Below, piece after piece: positions 44,501-52,391 of a stretch of DNA of 64,000 nt. The notes beneath the pieces are model-generated. The model did not search any database, was not told the DNA's origin, and saw only the letters and a list, made by a program, of their open reading frames with translations. Where the stretch lies: the NCBI GenBank assembly GCA_937890595.1, contig CALADM010000031.1:49897-113896 (forward strand), read 5' to 3'. Made by a program: the position numbers and the translations under genes. The first letter of the stretch is position 1. Every line of letters starts with the position of its first letter. This stretch comes from CAJMNU01 sp905214855. GTDB taxonomy: Bacteria > Bacillota > Clostridia > Lachnospirales > Lachnospiraceae.

Positions 44501-44719
44501 GTAACGCGGGATCATATCTTTGATGACACGAGTCTCCACATGTCCAATATGCGGTTTTCCATTGGCAGTTGGCGGTCCATCATAAAATGTGTAGGTTTTT
44601 CCTTTTTTCCGGCTGTCAATACTCTTTTCAAAAATCTTATTATCAGCCCAAAACTGTTCTACCTTTTTTTCTCTCTCCACAAAATTCATATCTGTAGAAA
44701 CTTTCTCATACATCGTCAT
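41597..44719 (-). CDS. ileS: Isoleucyl-tRNA synthetase (long, eukaryote-like form)
   Basis: Charges tRNA-Ile. It is 1040 aa, longer than the ~930-aa IleRS1 of most bacteria and close to IleRS2. HIGH in GKPHIGHVETRV, CPRCGTPLSSHE, KMSKSKGNAVDP and C-terminal Cys pairs (CECGHQH, CPKCGKM) are present. IleRS2 is known to be less sensitive to mupirocin. Controlled by a T-box (specifier AUC). Confidence 0.95.
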   Translation of the reverse strand: MTMYEKVSTDMNFVEREKKVEQFWADNKIFEKSIDSRKKGKTYTFYDGPPTANGKPHIGHVETRVIKDMIPRYRTMKGYMVPRKAGWDTHGLPVELEVEKMLGLDGKEQIEQYGLEPFINHCKESVWKYKGMWEDFSATVGFWADMEHPYVTYDNSFIESEWWALKQIWEKNLLYKGFKIVPYCPRCGTPLSSHEVAQGYKDVKERSAIAKFKCKEEDAYILAWTTTPWTLPSNVALCVNPVEDYVKVEHEGSVYYMAAALTDSVLKENYTILEHYKGKDLEYKEYEPLYVCDKLNGKKAYYVVCDSYVTLTDGTGIVHIAPAFGEDDSKVGRKYDLPFVQRVDGKGEMTEDTLWPGVFCKNADPKVLEDLDQRGLLFAAPKFEHSYPHCWRCDTPLIYYARESWFIKMTEVKDDLIRNNNTINWIPESIGKGRFGDWLENVQDWGVSRNRYWGTPLNIWECECGHQHAIGSIEELKSLSDNCPDEIELHRPYIDAVTIPCPKCGKMMHRVPEVIDCWFDSGSMPFAQHHYPFENKELFEQQFPADFISEAVDQTRGWFYSLLAISTLIFNKAPYKNVIVMGHVQDENGQKMSKSKGNAVDPFDALKTYGADAIRWYFYINSAPWLPKRFHGKAVVEGQRKFMGTLWNTYAFFVLYANIDQFDASKYQLDYDKLAVMDKWLLSRLQTTIQEVDSNLENYRIPEAARSLQAFVDDMSNWYVRRSRERFWAKGMEQDKINAYMTLYTALVEIAKAAAPMIPFMTEDMYQNLVRSIDKEAPESIHLCDFPTVHEAWIDKKLEEDMDEVLKIVVMGRAARNTANIKNRQPISSMFVKADHDLSEFYKEIIEDELNVKSVLFTDDVRAYTTYTFKPQLKTVGPKYGKQLGKIKAALSDLDGNAAMDTLNEKGELHFEFDGVMVDLTKEDLLIEMTQQEGFVTEADNYVTVVLDTNLTPELLEEGMIREIISKVQTMRKEAGFEVMDRIRVYEDGSKKITEIFEKYEEIIKNEVMAGTLLPGQQGGYQKEWNINGEMVMLGVEKMM

Positions 44720-44795
44720 TTTCCTCCAATCAGAATCTTATGCCTAAGGGAAACAGAACATATTTATTTCCTATCACATAGATTTTTTCAGAAAT

Positions 44796-45070
44796 AAAAA
44801 AGACTCCGCCCTAAAACAGGACGAAGCCGTCAATGCTCTCGCTGTACCACCCATTTCAGCATACTTATCATATGAGTTTCTGTAACGTAGAAAATACGGC
44901 TCAGCTTAATCAGACCATCATAGGTTCTTTCAGCCTGCTGCTCCAGAGGGATTTTCCATCATGTCTTACTCTTTCCGGGCTTACACCTTCCCCGAATCGC
45001 TAATAATTTCAAACAATAGTACTTTCTCTGTCATCGCATTTTTGATTTACTTATTCTATTTTTACCGCCT
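44796..45070 (-). promoter_or_regulatory. T-box riboswitch of ileS (specifier AUC)
   Basis: T-box GGGTGGTACAGCGAG (44852-44838), then a terminator stem (44828-44818 with 44812-44802, several G-T pairs) and TTTTTT (44801-44796). Stem I has GGGGAAGGTGTAAGCCC and GGAAA-AUC-CCUCUGGAGC, where AUC (44952-44950), an Ile codon, sits in the specifier loop. Uncharged tRNA-Ile should allow read-through. Confidence 0.9.
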
Positions 45071-45074
45071 TTTT

Positions 45075-45104
45075 AGTATAGCTCTTTTTTACATAAAATG
45101 TCAA
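45075..45104 (-). promoter_or_regulatory. Promoter of the ileS transcript
   Basis: Minus-strand -35 TTGACA (45104-45099), 18 nt spacer, -10 TATACT (45080-45075). Confidence 0.8.
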
Positions 45105-45266
45105 GCTCTCACGGACATTTGGGGCGTTTTAGCACGTTTTTCACATATTTCACAAACTTTTATCTCTATTTTTGTGTATTTCTCAAAACACTTTTTTCTG
45201 AAATTTATACTCCTTTTCTGAAATCTAATATAACATGTTTGTATTGTTATTTTTTTAACAGTAAAC

Positions 45267-45294
45267 TTGTTTTTTCTTTGGAATGTGCTATACT
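45267..45294 (+). promoter_or_regulatory. Promoter of the NAPRTase gene
   Basis: -35 TTGTTT (45267-45272), 16 nt spacer, -10 TATACT (45289-45294). The remaining 160 nt toward the ileS promoter are T-rich with no recognised signal. Confidence 0.55.
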
Positions 45295-45403
45295 ACTCAC
45301 AACTCTAAAACGGCTGGATACCTGCATTATTCCCCCAAATTTATATCCCCCATCGCAGATTTCTTTCGCCGCAGTGTACAAGAAAGGATAGGAGAACATA
45401 TTT

Positions 45404-46858
45404 ATGAGCAGAAATTTAACATTACTTACCGATTTGTATGAATTAACTATGATGCAGGGCTATTTTAAAGAAAAAGCCGCTAATGAAACCGTAATTTTTG
45501 ATGCTTTTTTCCGAACTAATCCATTTGGAAGCGGCTATTCTATTGCTGCTGGTCTTGAACAGGTCATCGAATATATCAATGATCTCCACTTTGATCAGGA
45601 AGATGTCGATTACCTCAAAAGCACTGGACTGTTTGAAGATGACTTTCTGGATTACCTCCTTCACTTCCATTTTTCAGGAGATATTTATGCCATTCCTGAA
45701 GGAACGGTAGTCTTCCCAAGAGAACCGCTCGTCAAAGTGATCGCTCCTATCATGGAAGCACAACTCATTGAAACAGCACTTCTTAATATTATTAACCACC
45801 AATCCCTCATTGCCACCAAAGCATCCCGTGTTGTATTTGCAGCAAAAGGAGATGGTGTCATGGAATTTGGTCTGCGACGTGCACAAGGACCAGATGCCGG
45901 AATTTATGGTGCGCGCGCTTCTATGATCGCTGGATGTATCGGAACTTCCAATGTACTTTGCGGACAAATGTTTGATGTCCCTGTAAAAGGGACTCATGCT
46001 CACAGCTGGATCATGAGCTTTCCAGATGAATTGACTGCATTCCGTGCATATGCAAAATTATATCCAAGTGCCTGCATTCTTCTTGTTGATACCTATAACA
46101 CTTTAAAATCAGGTGTCCCACATGCAATACAAGTATTTCAGGAAATGCGTGATGCCGGCATTGAATTAAAGGGCTATGGTATACGTCTGGACAGTGGTGA
46201 CCTTGCTTATCTCTCCAAAAAAGCTCGAAAGATGCTGGATGAAGCCGGATTCTCAGATGCCATCATCTCCGCTTCCAATGATCTGGATGAGAACCTGATC
46301 AACAGTTTAAAACTTCAAGGAGCTGCGATCAATTCATGGGGTGTTGGAACGAATCTGATCACAGCAAAAGACAATCCTTCCTTTGGCGGTGTCTATAAAC
46401 TTGCAGCTGTACAAGACTCTGTCACAGGAAAATTCCTCCCCAAGATCAAACTGTCTGAGAACTCTGAAAAAATCACGAACCCTGGTAACAAAACCGTCCG
46501 TCGTGTTTACAGTAAGGAAAGTGGTAAGATTATTGCTGATCTCATCTGTCTGGTGGATGAACAATACTCTGAAGAAAATTCTCTCCTTCTTTTTGATCCA
46601 AAAGACACATGGAAGAAGACTATGCTTGCACCTGGAACTTACACACTCCGTGAAATTATGATCCCAGTCTTTATAAAAGGAGAATGTATTTACCATTCTC
46701 CAAAAGTCATGGACATTCGTGAATACTGCCGTCAGGAACTTTCCACTCTCTGGGAAGAAACACTTCGTCTTGTCAACCCTAATCAAGTGCATGTGGATCT
46801 TTCCAATGATCTGTGGCATACCAAACAAAAATTACTGGATAGTTATAATCTTCACTAA
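45404..46858 (+). CDS. pncB: Nicotinate phosphoribosyltransferase
   Basis: Makes nicotinate mononucleotide from nicotinate and PRPP in NAD salvage. It is 484 aa, normal. LLTDLYELTMMQGYF at the N terminus, MEFGLRRAQGPDAG, VKGTHAHSWIMSF (site of the regulatory His) and IRLDSGDLAYLSKKAR are visible. Promoter at 45267-45294. No NAD-synthesis partner is in the window. Confidence 0.95.
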   Translation: MSRNLTLLTDLYELTMMQGYFKEKAANETVIFDAFFRTNPFGSGYSIAAGLEQVIEYINDLHFDQEDVDYLKSTGLFEDDFLDYLLHFHFSGDIYAIPEGTVVFPREPLVKVIAPIMEAQLIETALLNIINHQSLIATKASRVVFAAKGDGVMEFGLRRAQGPDAGIYGARASMIAGCIGTSNVLCGQMFDVPVKGTHAHSWIMSFPDELTAFRAYAKLYPSACILLVDTYNTLKSGVPHAIQVFQEMRDAGIELKGYGIRLDSGDLAYLSKKARKMLDEAGFSDAIISASNDLDENLINSLKLQGAAINSWGVGTNLITAKDNPSFGGVYKLAAVQDSVTGKFLPKIKLSENSEKITNPGNKTVRRVYSKESGKIIADLICLVDEQYSEENSLLLFDPKDTWKKTMLAPGTYTLREIMIPVFIKGECIYHSPKVMDIREYCRQELSTLWEETLRLVNPNQVHVDLSNDLWHTKQKLLDSYNLH

Positions 46859-46879
46859 TTTTTCTTGCCAATTTTCTAT

Positions 46880-46908
46880 TTGCATATTGAAGGCTTATCT
46901 GCTACAAT
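46880..46908 (+). promoter_or_regulatory. Promoter of the XRE regulator gene
   Basis: -35 TTGCAT (46880-46885), 17 nt spacer, -10 TACAAT (46903-46908). No terminator after the NAPRTase gene was seen. Confidence 0.65.
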
Positions 46909-46983
46909 ACAAGTGGAGAGAGCAAAGCGGGAAAATTTTTAGTATGTTACTTCTTATTCAAAAATTACAGGAGGTGTACAACT

Positions 46984-47469
46984 ATGAGATTGAAAGAAAC
47001 GACTCGCTCTGCAGGTAAAGTACCAGAGAACCTTCATGCTGCAAGAAAGCACTGCAAAATGACATTAGCAGAAGCCGGCGATCAGATCGGTATCACAAAG
47101 GCTACACTTCAGCGATATGAGAGCGGTGCAATCTCAAATATTCCATTTGAAAACATCGAAAAATTAGCTGGTATTTATCATACAACCCCTACGCAGTTGA
47201 TGGGATGGGAAGCAGATGCCCTTTTGATCTTGGCTGACGTATTTAATCTTCAGCTGGATAAGAAAGACTGGAATGAGCATTTGCGTCAACGTATGATAGC
47301 TTATTACAATGCAATGGGAAGCGAGATCATTGAATCTCTACTAAGCAAATATTCTACTCTGGATGAGAGAGGACGGCATACAGTCAATACCGTTCTGGAA
47401 ATGGAATATGAACGCTGCAGATCTTGTCAAAATGAAACATCCTGCGAATCAAAACAGACAAGTGAATAA
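46984..47469 (+). CDS. XRE-family helix-turn-helix regulator
   Basis: 161 aa. HTH at about 15-70: LHAARKHCKMTLAEAGDQIGITKATLQRYESG. The C-terminal part is helical (about 80-145) with no known domain; two Cys pairs (RCRSC, SCES) near the end. AGGAGGTG ribosome site. Ligand and targets unknown. Between NAPRTase and ftsZ, without a partner gene. Confidence 0.85.
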   Translation: MRLKETTRSAGKVPENLHAARKHCKMTLAEAGDQIGITKATLQRYESGAISNIPFENIEKLAGIYHTTPTQLMGWEADALLILADVFNLQLDKKDWNEHLRQRMIAYYNAMGSEIIESLLSKYSTLDERGRHTVNTVLEMEYERCRSCQNETSCESKQTSE

Positions 47470-47491
47470 GGTCAGACTTACCTAAACACTC

Positions 47492-47553
47492 AAAGATTGG
47501 TACATTTTATGTTTCTTGCAATGGGGATGAAACATCTGTACCGATCTTTTTTT
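47492..47553 (+). terminator. Terminator of the XRE gene
   Basis: Long stem: AAAGAT-GGTACA and ATGTTTC (47492-47515) pair with GAAACAT, TGTACC and ATCTTT (47529-47549), followed by a T run. Confidence 0.85.
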
Positions 47554-47579
47554 CAAACTGTTATCCTTTTTGTAACAAG

Positions 47580-47616
47580 AAAAGCAGAGAGCCGTTCTTC
47601 TGGTCCTCTGCTTTTT
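47580..47616. terminator. Bidirectional terminator downstream of ftsZ
   Basis: 7-bp AGCAGAG (47583-47589) with CTCTGCT (47606-47612), T run on plus and T run on minus. About 95 nt from the ftsZ stop. Confidence 0.7.
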
Positions 47617-47710
47617 ATATTGCACTCTTTTATATATTCTTTTTATAATATATCTTGCATGCTCAGCAAACCTATAGCCTGCATAGCATTCCCTATATGT
47701 TGCTTATTGA

Positions 47711-48922
47711 TTATTTCTTGTTTCTCAAAAACTCCGGAATAGATATATTGTCAGATCTGTTTGGACGGTATGGTGCTGTCCCTGCCGGTCTTGTGTATCC
47801 ACCCTGAGAAGGTGCAGATGTTGCTGCTGCCTCTTTGTCAGAAGAACCTGCTGGCTTGGATGGAGTATATGGCTTAAATAAATTGGACTGCTGTGGCTGA
47901 GTCTTCGTAAATTTTCCAAACTCAGAGTTATTGAATTCGGACATCACTTTTGTCACTGGAGTAGATGTTTCCTTATCATCAAGACCTGTTGCAATAACAG
48001 TAATACTTGCTTCATCCTGTGCATTCTCGTCATATCTTGCACCAAAGATGATGTTAGCATCCTCTCCAACCATCTCCTGTACATAACTTGCAGCCTCATT
48101 TGCTTCGATCAGGCTGATATCTCCGGAAATGTTGATGATGACATGGCTTGCGCCTTCAATGACAGTCTCAAGCAACGGACTGGAAACAGCCTGTTTTACT
48201 GCCTCGATTGCCTTGTCGTCTCCCTTTGCATGTCCAATACCAATATGAGCAATACCCTTGTCTGTCATAACAGTCTGGATGTCTGCAAAATCCAGATTGA
48301 TCAGCGCTGGTACATTGATCAGGTCTGTAATTCCCTGTACTGCCTGCTGTAAAACCTCATCTGCCTTCTTCAGAGCTTCCGGCATTGTTGTACGTCTGTC
48401 TACAATCTCAAGCAGCTTATCATTCGGAATTACGATCAAAGTATCTACATTTGCCTTTAAACGCTCAATTCCTGCCAGAGCATTTGCCATACGTGTTCTT
48501 GCCTCAAAACGGAATGGTTTTGTCACAACACCAACAGTGAGGATTCCCATATCCTTAGCGATTCTTGCTACCACCGGAGCTGCACCTGTACCAGTACCGC
48601 CGCCCATACCACAGGTAACAAATACCATATCTGCGCCCTTGAGTGCTGCGGAAATCTCCTCTGCGCTCTCTTCTGCTGCCTTTTCACCAATCTCAGGCTT
48701 TGCACCTGCTCCCAAACCTTTTGTCAGCTTCTCGCCAATCTGCATAGCAGTAGGCGCTTTGCAAAACTGCAGTGCCTGCTTATCTGTGTTGATTCCAATA
48801 AACTCCACACCAGCAATATTTTCTTCAATCATACGATTTACAGCATTATTTCCTGCTCCACCAACACCTACAACCAAAATCTTTGCAGAATTTTCTGCCT
48901 CATTTATCTTAATCTCTAACAA
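47711..48922 (-). CDS. ftsZ: Cell division protein FtsZ
   Basis: Tubulin-like GTPase that forms the Z ring. It is 403 aa. VVGVGGAGNNAVNRM, the tubulin signature GMGGGTGTGAAP near residue 105, a Gln/Ser-rich linker (about 315-385) and the C-terminal peptide ISIPEFLRNKK that binds FtsA/SepF-type partners are present. It starts with TTG at 48922 after AAGGAGG. Own promoter at 49000-49028, last gene of the dcw cluster. Confidence 0.97.
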   Translation of the reverse strand: MLEIKINEAENSAKILVVGVGGAGNNAVNRMIEENIAGVEFIGINTDKQALQFCKAPTAMQIGEKLTKGLGAGAKPEIGEKAAEESAEEISAALKGADMVFVTCGMGGGTGTGAAPVVARIAKDMGILTVGVVTKPFRFEARTRMANALAGIERLKANVDTLIVIPNDKLLEIVDRRTTMPEALKKADEVLQQAVQGITDLINVPALINLDFADIQTVMTDKGIAHIGIGHAKGDDKAIEAVKQAVSSPLLETVIEGASHVIINISGDISLIEANEAASYVQEMVGEDANIIFGARYDENAQDEASITVIATGLDDKETSTPVTKVMSEFNNSEFGKFTKTQPQQSNLFKPYTPSKPAGSSDKEAAATSAPSQGGYTRPAGTAPYRPNRSDNISIPEFLRNKK

Positions 48923-48999
48923 GAATGTTGCCCTCCTTCAAACTCCCATTTGTAATATTCTCTCTTCAGTGTACCTCTACTCAAACTAGCCTATCTAAT

Positions 49000-49028
49000 A
49001 CTATATTTGATTTTAACGAAAATATCAA
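49000..49028 (-). promoter_or_regulatory. Promoter of ftsZ
   Basis: Minus-strand -35 TTGATA (49028-49023), 17 nt spacer, -10 TATAGT (49005-49000), inside the 143-nt ftsQ-ftsZ gap. Confidence 0.7.
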
Positions 49029-49065
49029 CCTCAAATTTAAACAATTTTCCTTTTTTTTTACAGGT

Positions 49066-49791
49066 CTATTCTTTCTTTTTGAACGAAAACCATTGATCTG
49101 AATTTGTTTCATCATATGTACTCAAATCTAGTGTTCCCGCTGTATCCGGAAGTACTGGCATCATATCTGCCAACTCCGAAATTTTTCCGTTTATATTTTC
49201 ACTGCTTCCCAGTTCTACCACGATCTCCCCCATTTTCATTCGGACTTTCAGGTTTGCATCATAATAAATCTCATCCACTGCAATTTCATGAGAACTTAAA
49301 AGTTGTGTCAGATTCATGATCTGCTTAAACACCTCTTCTTGTGCCACTGGAAGAGTCTGATACAACACGATATGCCCAAAATGCAGCCCTTTTATCATAG
49401 GAATCCCAGCTAGCTTTTCTCTTGAACTCTCTACAATAATTCCATCTTTATCAAAATACATATTGCTTCCCATGTAGGATACATAGCCGATCACTGCTTT
49501 CTCATGTATGATCACTTCCAACTTAGTTGGACTGGTGAATACCAGTTTATAGTCTTCCACAAATGGGATCTTTTCATGTTCCTCAAACTTGTCTTTCAGA
49601 TAACAATATATAAAATTTTTATCCCATCTTCCAGAAAACAGCAGCGCTTCTACCTCTTCTTTTGTATATTTTTGGTTTCCTGATACCGTCACTTCAGTAA
49701 TCCTGACAGACAGGCACAGGATAACTGCCAAACATATAAAGGCAGCTATCCCGCCTATCCACATCTTTTTATGCCTTCTCTCGTTTTTCAT
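49066..49791 (-). CDS. ftsQ: Cell division protein FtsQ/DivIB
   Basis: 241 aa from ATG 49791 (GGAGG site; frame open to 49803). Short cytoplasmic tail, TM at about 10-30, POTRA-like domain starting at ITEVTVSGNQKYTKEEV and a beta domain. Partner of FtsL and FtsB at the septum. Followed by the ftsZ promoter. Confidence 0.9.
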   Translation of the reverse strand: MKNERRHKKMWIGGIAAFICLAVILCLSVRITEVTVSGNQKYTKEEVEALLFSGRWDKNFIYCYLKDKFEEHEKIPFVEDYKLVFTSPTKLEVIIHEKAVIGYVSYMGSNMYFDKDGIIVESSREKLAGIPMIKGLHFGHIVLYQTLPVAQEEVFKQIMNLTQLLSSHEIAVDEIYYDANLKVRMKMGEIVVELGSSENINGKISELADMMPVLPDTAGTLDLSTYDETNSDQWFSFKKKE

Positions 49792-49875
49792 CATTTCCTC
49801 CATCCATACTTTCTGTTTCTAAGCCATTTCACCCCATTTCATCCTGTAAACTCCAACTCGTTTCGCCAGATATAT

Positions 49876-51150
49876 CTATGGATTTTCTGAGCAAACCTGC
49901 TGCAAAGATATCTTTCCCCCCAGTTGTTGGATATCACGGCATATAGATTCATATCCCCTCGCAATATATTCATAACCGGAAATTCTGCTTTCTCCTTCTG
50001 CCATCAAAGCAGCGATCACAAGTGCAGCACCTCCACGAAGGTCAGGCACTATGACATCTGCTCCGTAAAGCATCTTTTTCCCTTTTATAAAAATACTGCT
50101 CTTTTGTATTGCAATATCGGCTCCCATTTTTTTTAATTCATATACCGTTTTAAATCTTCCCTCAAATACCGTTTCTTCAATCTCACATTCCCCACTTGCC
50201 GTGCTGCATGCAGCCATTAGAATTGGCTGCATATCTGTTGGGAAACCAGGAAAAGGTTCTGTACGGATATAGATACCCAAGTTTGCTCTATGTGTCATAG
50301 TCAAACGGATCTCTGACTTTTGGCAACGGATTTTTGCACCCATCTGTTCCCATACCCCAAGAGTACTTTTAAGATCAAAAGGATCGACCCCTTTCACCAA
50401 AACATCACCTCTTGTTCCAAGTGCCGCTGCAAGATATGTTCCTGCTACAATCCTGTCTCCTCTGACCTTCCAATTTCCTCCTTGAAGGTGTTTTGTGCCA
50501 TGTATTACGATAACACCGCTTCCCTCCCCATAAATTTGTGCCCCCATAGTTCTCAAAAACTGACACAATTCTACGATCTCTGGTTCTCTGGCACATCCCT
50601 TCAAACAGGTAATCCCTTCTGCACATACCGCTGTCAGCACGGCATGTTCTGTAGCACCTACACTGGGATATGGAAATACAATATTTTCTCCCCTCAACTT
50701 CCTTGCATTTGCCTCAATACGTCCATTCTCCTCAACAATCTCTGCCCCAAGTGCTTTTAATGCAAGAAAATGCAGATCAACAGGACGTTTTCCTATGGAA
50801 CATCCCCCAGGATAATAAGCAGTAGCCTGCCCTGTCCGCACTAAAAGAGGTCCTAAAAGTATAATAGAAGAACGCATTTTTTTCATCTCTTCCTGACAGA
50901 TCTCAAATCCTAACAAGTCTGAGGCATCAATGATCAGCTTATTTTTTTCCTCCCATTCTGTCCGACATCCCAAAGAATGCAATATCCCCATCATACAGTA
51001 TACATCCTGTATTTTGGGGACATTCTCGATCACACTCTTTCCTCTGTACAGCAGTGCTGCAGCCATAAGGGGCAACGCTGCGTTTTTAGATCCTTGAACT
51101 GCGGTTTCTCCGCAAAGAGTTCCAGCTCCCGTCACCTGTATCGCAGACAC
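49876..51150 (-). CDS. murA: UDP-N-acetylglucosamine 1-carboxyvinyltransferase
   Basis: First committed step of peptidoglycan precursor synthesis; fosfomycin target. It is 424 aa, GTG start with GCAGGAGG upstream. QGSKNAALPLMAA at the N terminus, active-site Cys in YPGGCSIGKRPVDLH, and PFPGFPTDMQPILMAA. It lies where murG or murB often sits in dcw clusters. Confidence 0.95.
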   Translation of the reverse strand: MSAIQVTGAGTLCGETAVQGSKNAALPLMAAALLYRGKSVIENVPKIQDVYCMMGILHSLGCRTEWEEKNKLIIDASDLLGFEICQEEMKKMRSSIILLGPLLVRTGQATAYYPGGCSIGKRPVDLHFLALKALGAEIVEENGRIEANARKLRGENIVFPYPSVGATEHAVLTAVCAEGITCLKGCAREPEIVELCQFLRTMGAQIYGEGSGVIVIHGTKHLQGGNWKVRGDRIVAGTYLAAALGTRGDVLVKGVDPFDLKSTLGVWEQMGAKIRCQKSEIRLTMTHRANLGIYIRTEPFPGFPTDMQPILMAACSTASGECEIEETVFEGRFKTVYELKKMGADIAIQKSSIFIKGKKMLYGADVIVPDLRGGAALVIAALMAEGESRISGYEYIARGYESICRDIQQLGGKISLQQVCSENP

Positions 51151-51215
51151 ATCTTCGCCTCCTGCATAGAATAAAATATTCTTTTCTTTTATTCTATGCA
51201 GCTTCTGCCAAAAAG

Positions 51216-52373
51216 TTACCGTTCCAGACGGATTTGATTTGAAACTCCCAAAACCAGCCCCATCTCAGCCATCAAAAACGACACAGAAGTTCCTCCATAA
51301 CTGATAAACGGCAATGTAATTCCTGTATTAGGGATCGCATTGGTCACAACCGCAACATTCAAAATTACCTGAATCGCAATATGTGCCATAACACCCACAA
51401 CTAAAAGCGCTCCTACTAAATCTGGTGCATTACTGGCAATCACCATAAAACGGTAGATCATAAACATAAAAATAAAGATAACAGCTACAGCTCCCACAAA
51501 GCCCAGTTCCTCACAGATAATGGAAAAAATCATATCGTTCTGTGCCTCAGGTAAAAAACCCAATTTCTGTATACTCTGTCCAAGCCCTTTTCCAAAAAGA
51601 CCACCCGACCCGATTGCATACAATCCCTGCAATGTCTGAAAGCCTCCCGTCAATTTATGGGCACTTGGATCCAGCCATACATAAATACGCTGCATCTGAT
51701 ATCCTTTGATAAAAGGCATCAATTCCAATAATTTTACCAGCTGGGGAGCAAATGCCAACCCCAAAGCCCCCACGATTACACTCCCATAAAATGGCCAGCG
51801 GATCTTGGTGGAAATAAATGCCATGACAAAGCCAATCCCAAATACAATAATACCAGAACTCAGATTATTTTCCATAACCATAAGGGCGATCGGCGCTGTG
51901 ATAAGAGCTACACGCAATAGACCTTTTGTATAGTTTATCTGTTTCCCCATCTTCGTGATCGCCAATGCTAACATCATGATCAAGGCGATTTTTACCAGCT
52001 CTGTCGGTTGAAAAGAAAACGGTCCAATTTTCAGCCATCGTTTTTTACCGTTCACTTCCTTTCCAAGGGGTGTGAACATCGTCAAAAACATCAATACATA
52101 AGACATAACATATGCCAGCTTGGTAAATTTCATCCAAAAATGATAATCCACTTTTGAAATAAAAATCATGGCTGCAAAACCAAGCAGAGCAGCCTGTGCC
52201 TGCTTTACCATATAATATGTCGGTGGATCACCATCCATCTGTGCCTCATATGCACTGGAACTATAGATCATGATCAAGCCAAACACAGTCAAAAATACAA
52301 TTGTGAACAGCAGGCTATAATCATAGAACCTGCGGACTTTCTTCTTACCGGATGGCGCTGTTCTGTTTGCCAT
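51216..52373 (-). CDS. ftsW: SEDS glycosyltransferase FtsW/SpoVE
   Basis: 385 aa with about ten TM helices. WLKIGPFSFQPTELVKIALIM, GLYAIGSGGLFGKGLGQS and the C-terminal NTGITLPFISYGGTS are SEDS hallmarks. Polymerises lipid II with a class B PBP. Two class B PBPs lie upstream, so it could serve division, sporulation (SpoVE) or both. Confidence 0.94.
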   Translation of the reverse strand: MANRTAPSGKKKVRRFYDYSLLFTIVFLTVFGLIMIYSSSAYEAQMDGDPPTYYMVKQAQAALLGFAAMIFISKVDYHFWMKFTKLAYVMSYVLMFLTMFTPLGKEVNGKKRWLKIGPFSFQPTELVKIALIMMLALAITKMGKQINYTKGLLRVALITAPIALMVMENNLSSGIIVFGIGFVMAFISTKIRWPFYGSVIVGALGLAFAPQLVKLLELMPFIKGYQMQRIYVWLDPSAHKLTGGFQTLQGLYAIGSGGLFGKGLGQSIQKLGFLPEAQNDMIFSIICEELGFVGAVAVIFIFMFMIYRFMVIASNAPDLVGALLVVGVMAHIAIQVILNVAVVTNAIPNTGITLPFISYGGTSVSFLMAEMGLVLGVSNQIRLER

Positions 52374-52391
52374 ACTGTCCTAATCTCCTCC

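Noticed and set aside
47497..47742. 81-aa ORF downstream of the XRE gene
   Set aside because: Runs through two terminators and into the ftsZ 3' end; no ribosome site.
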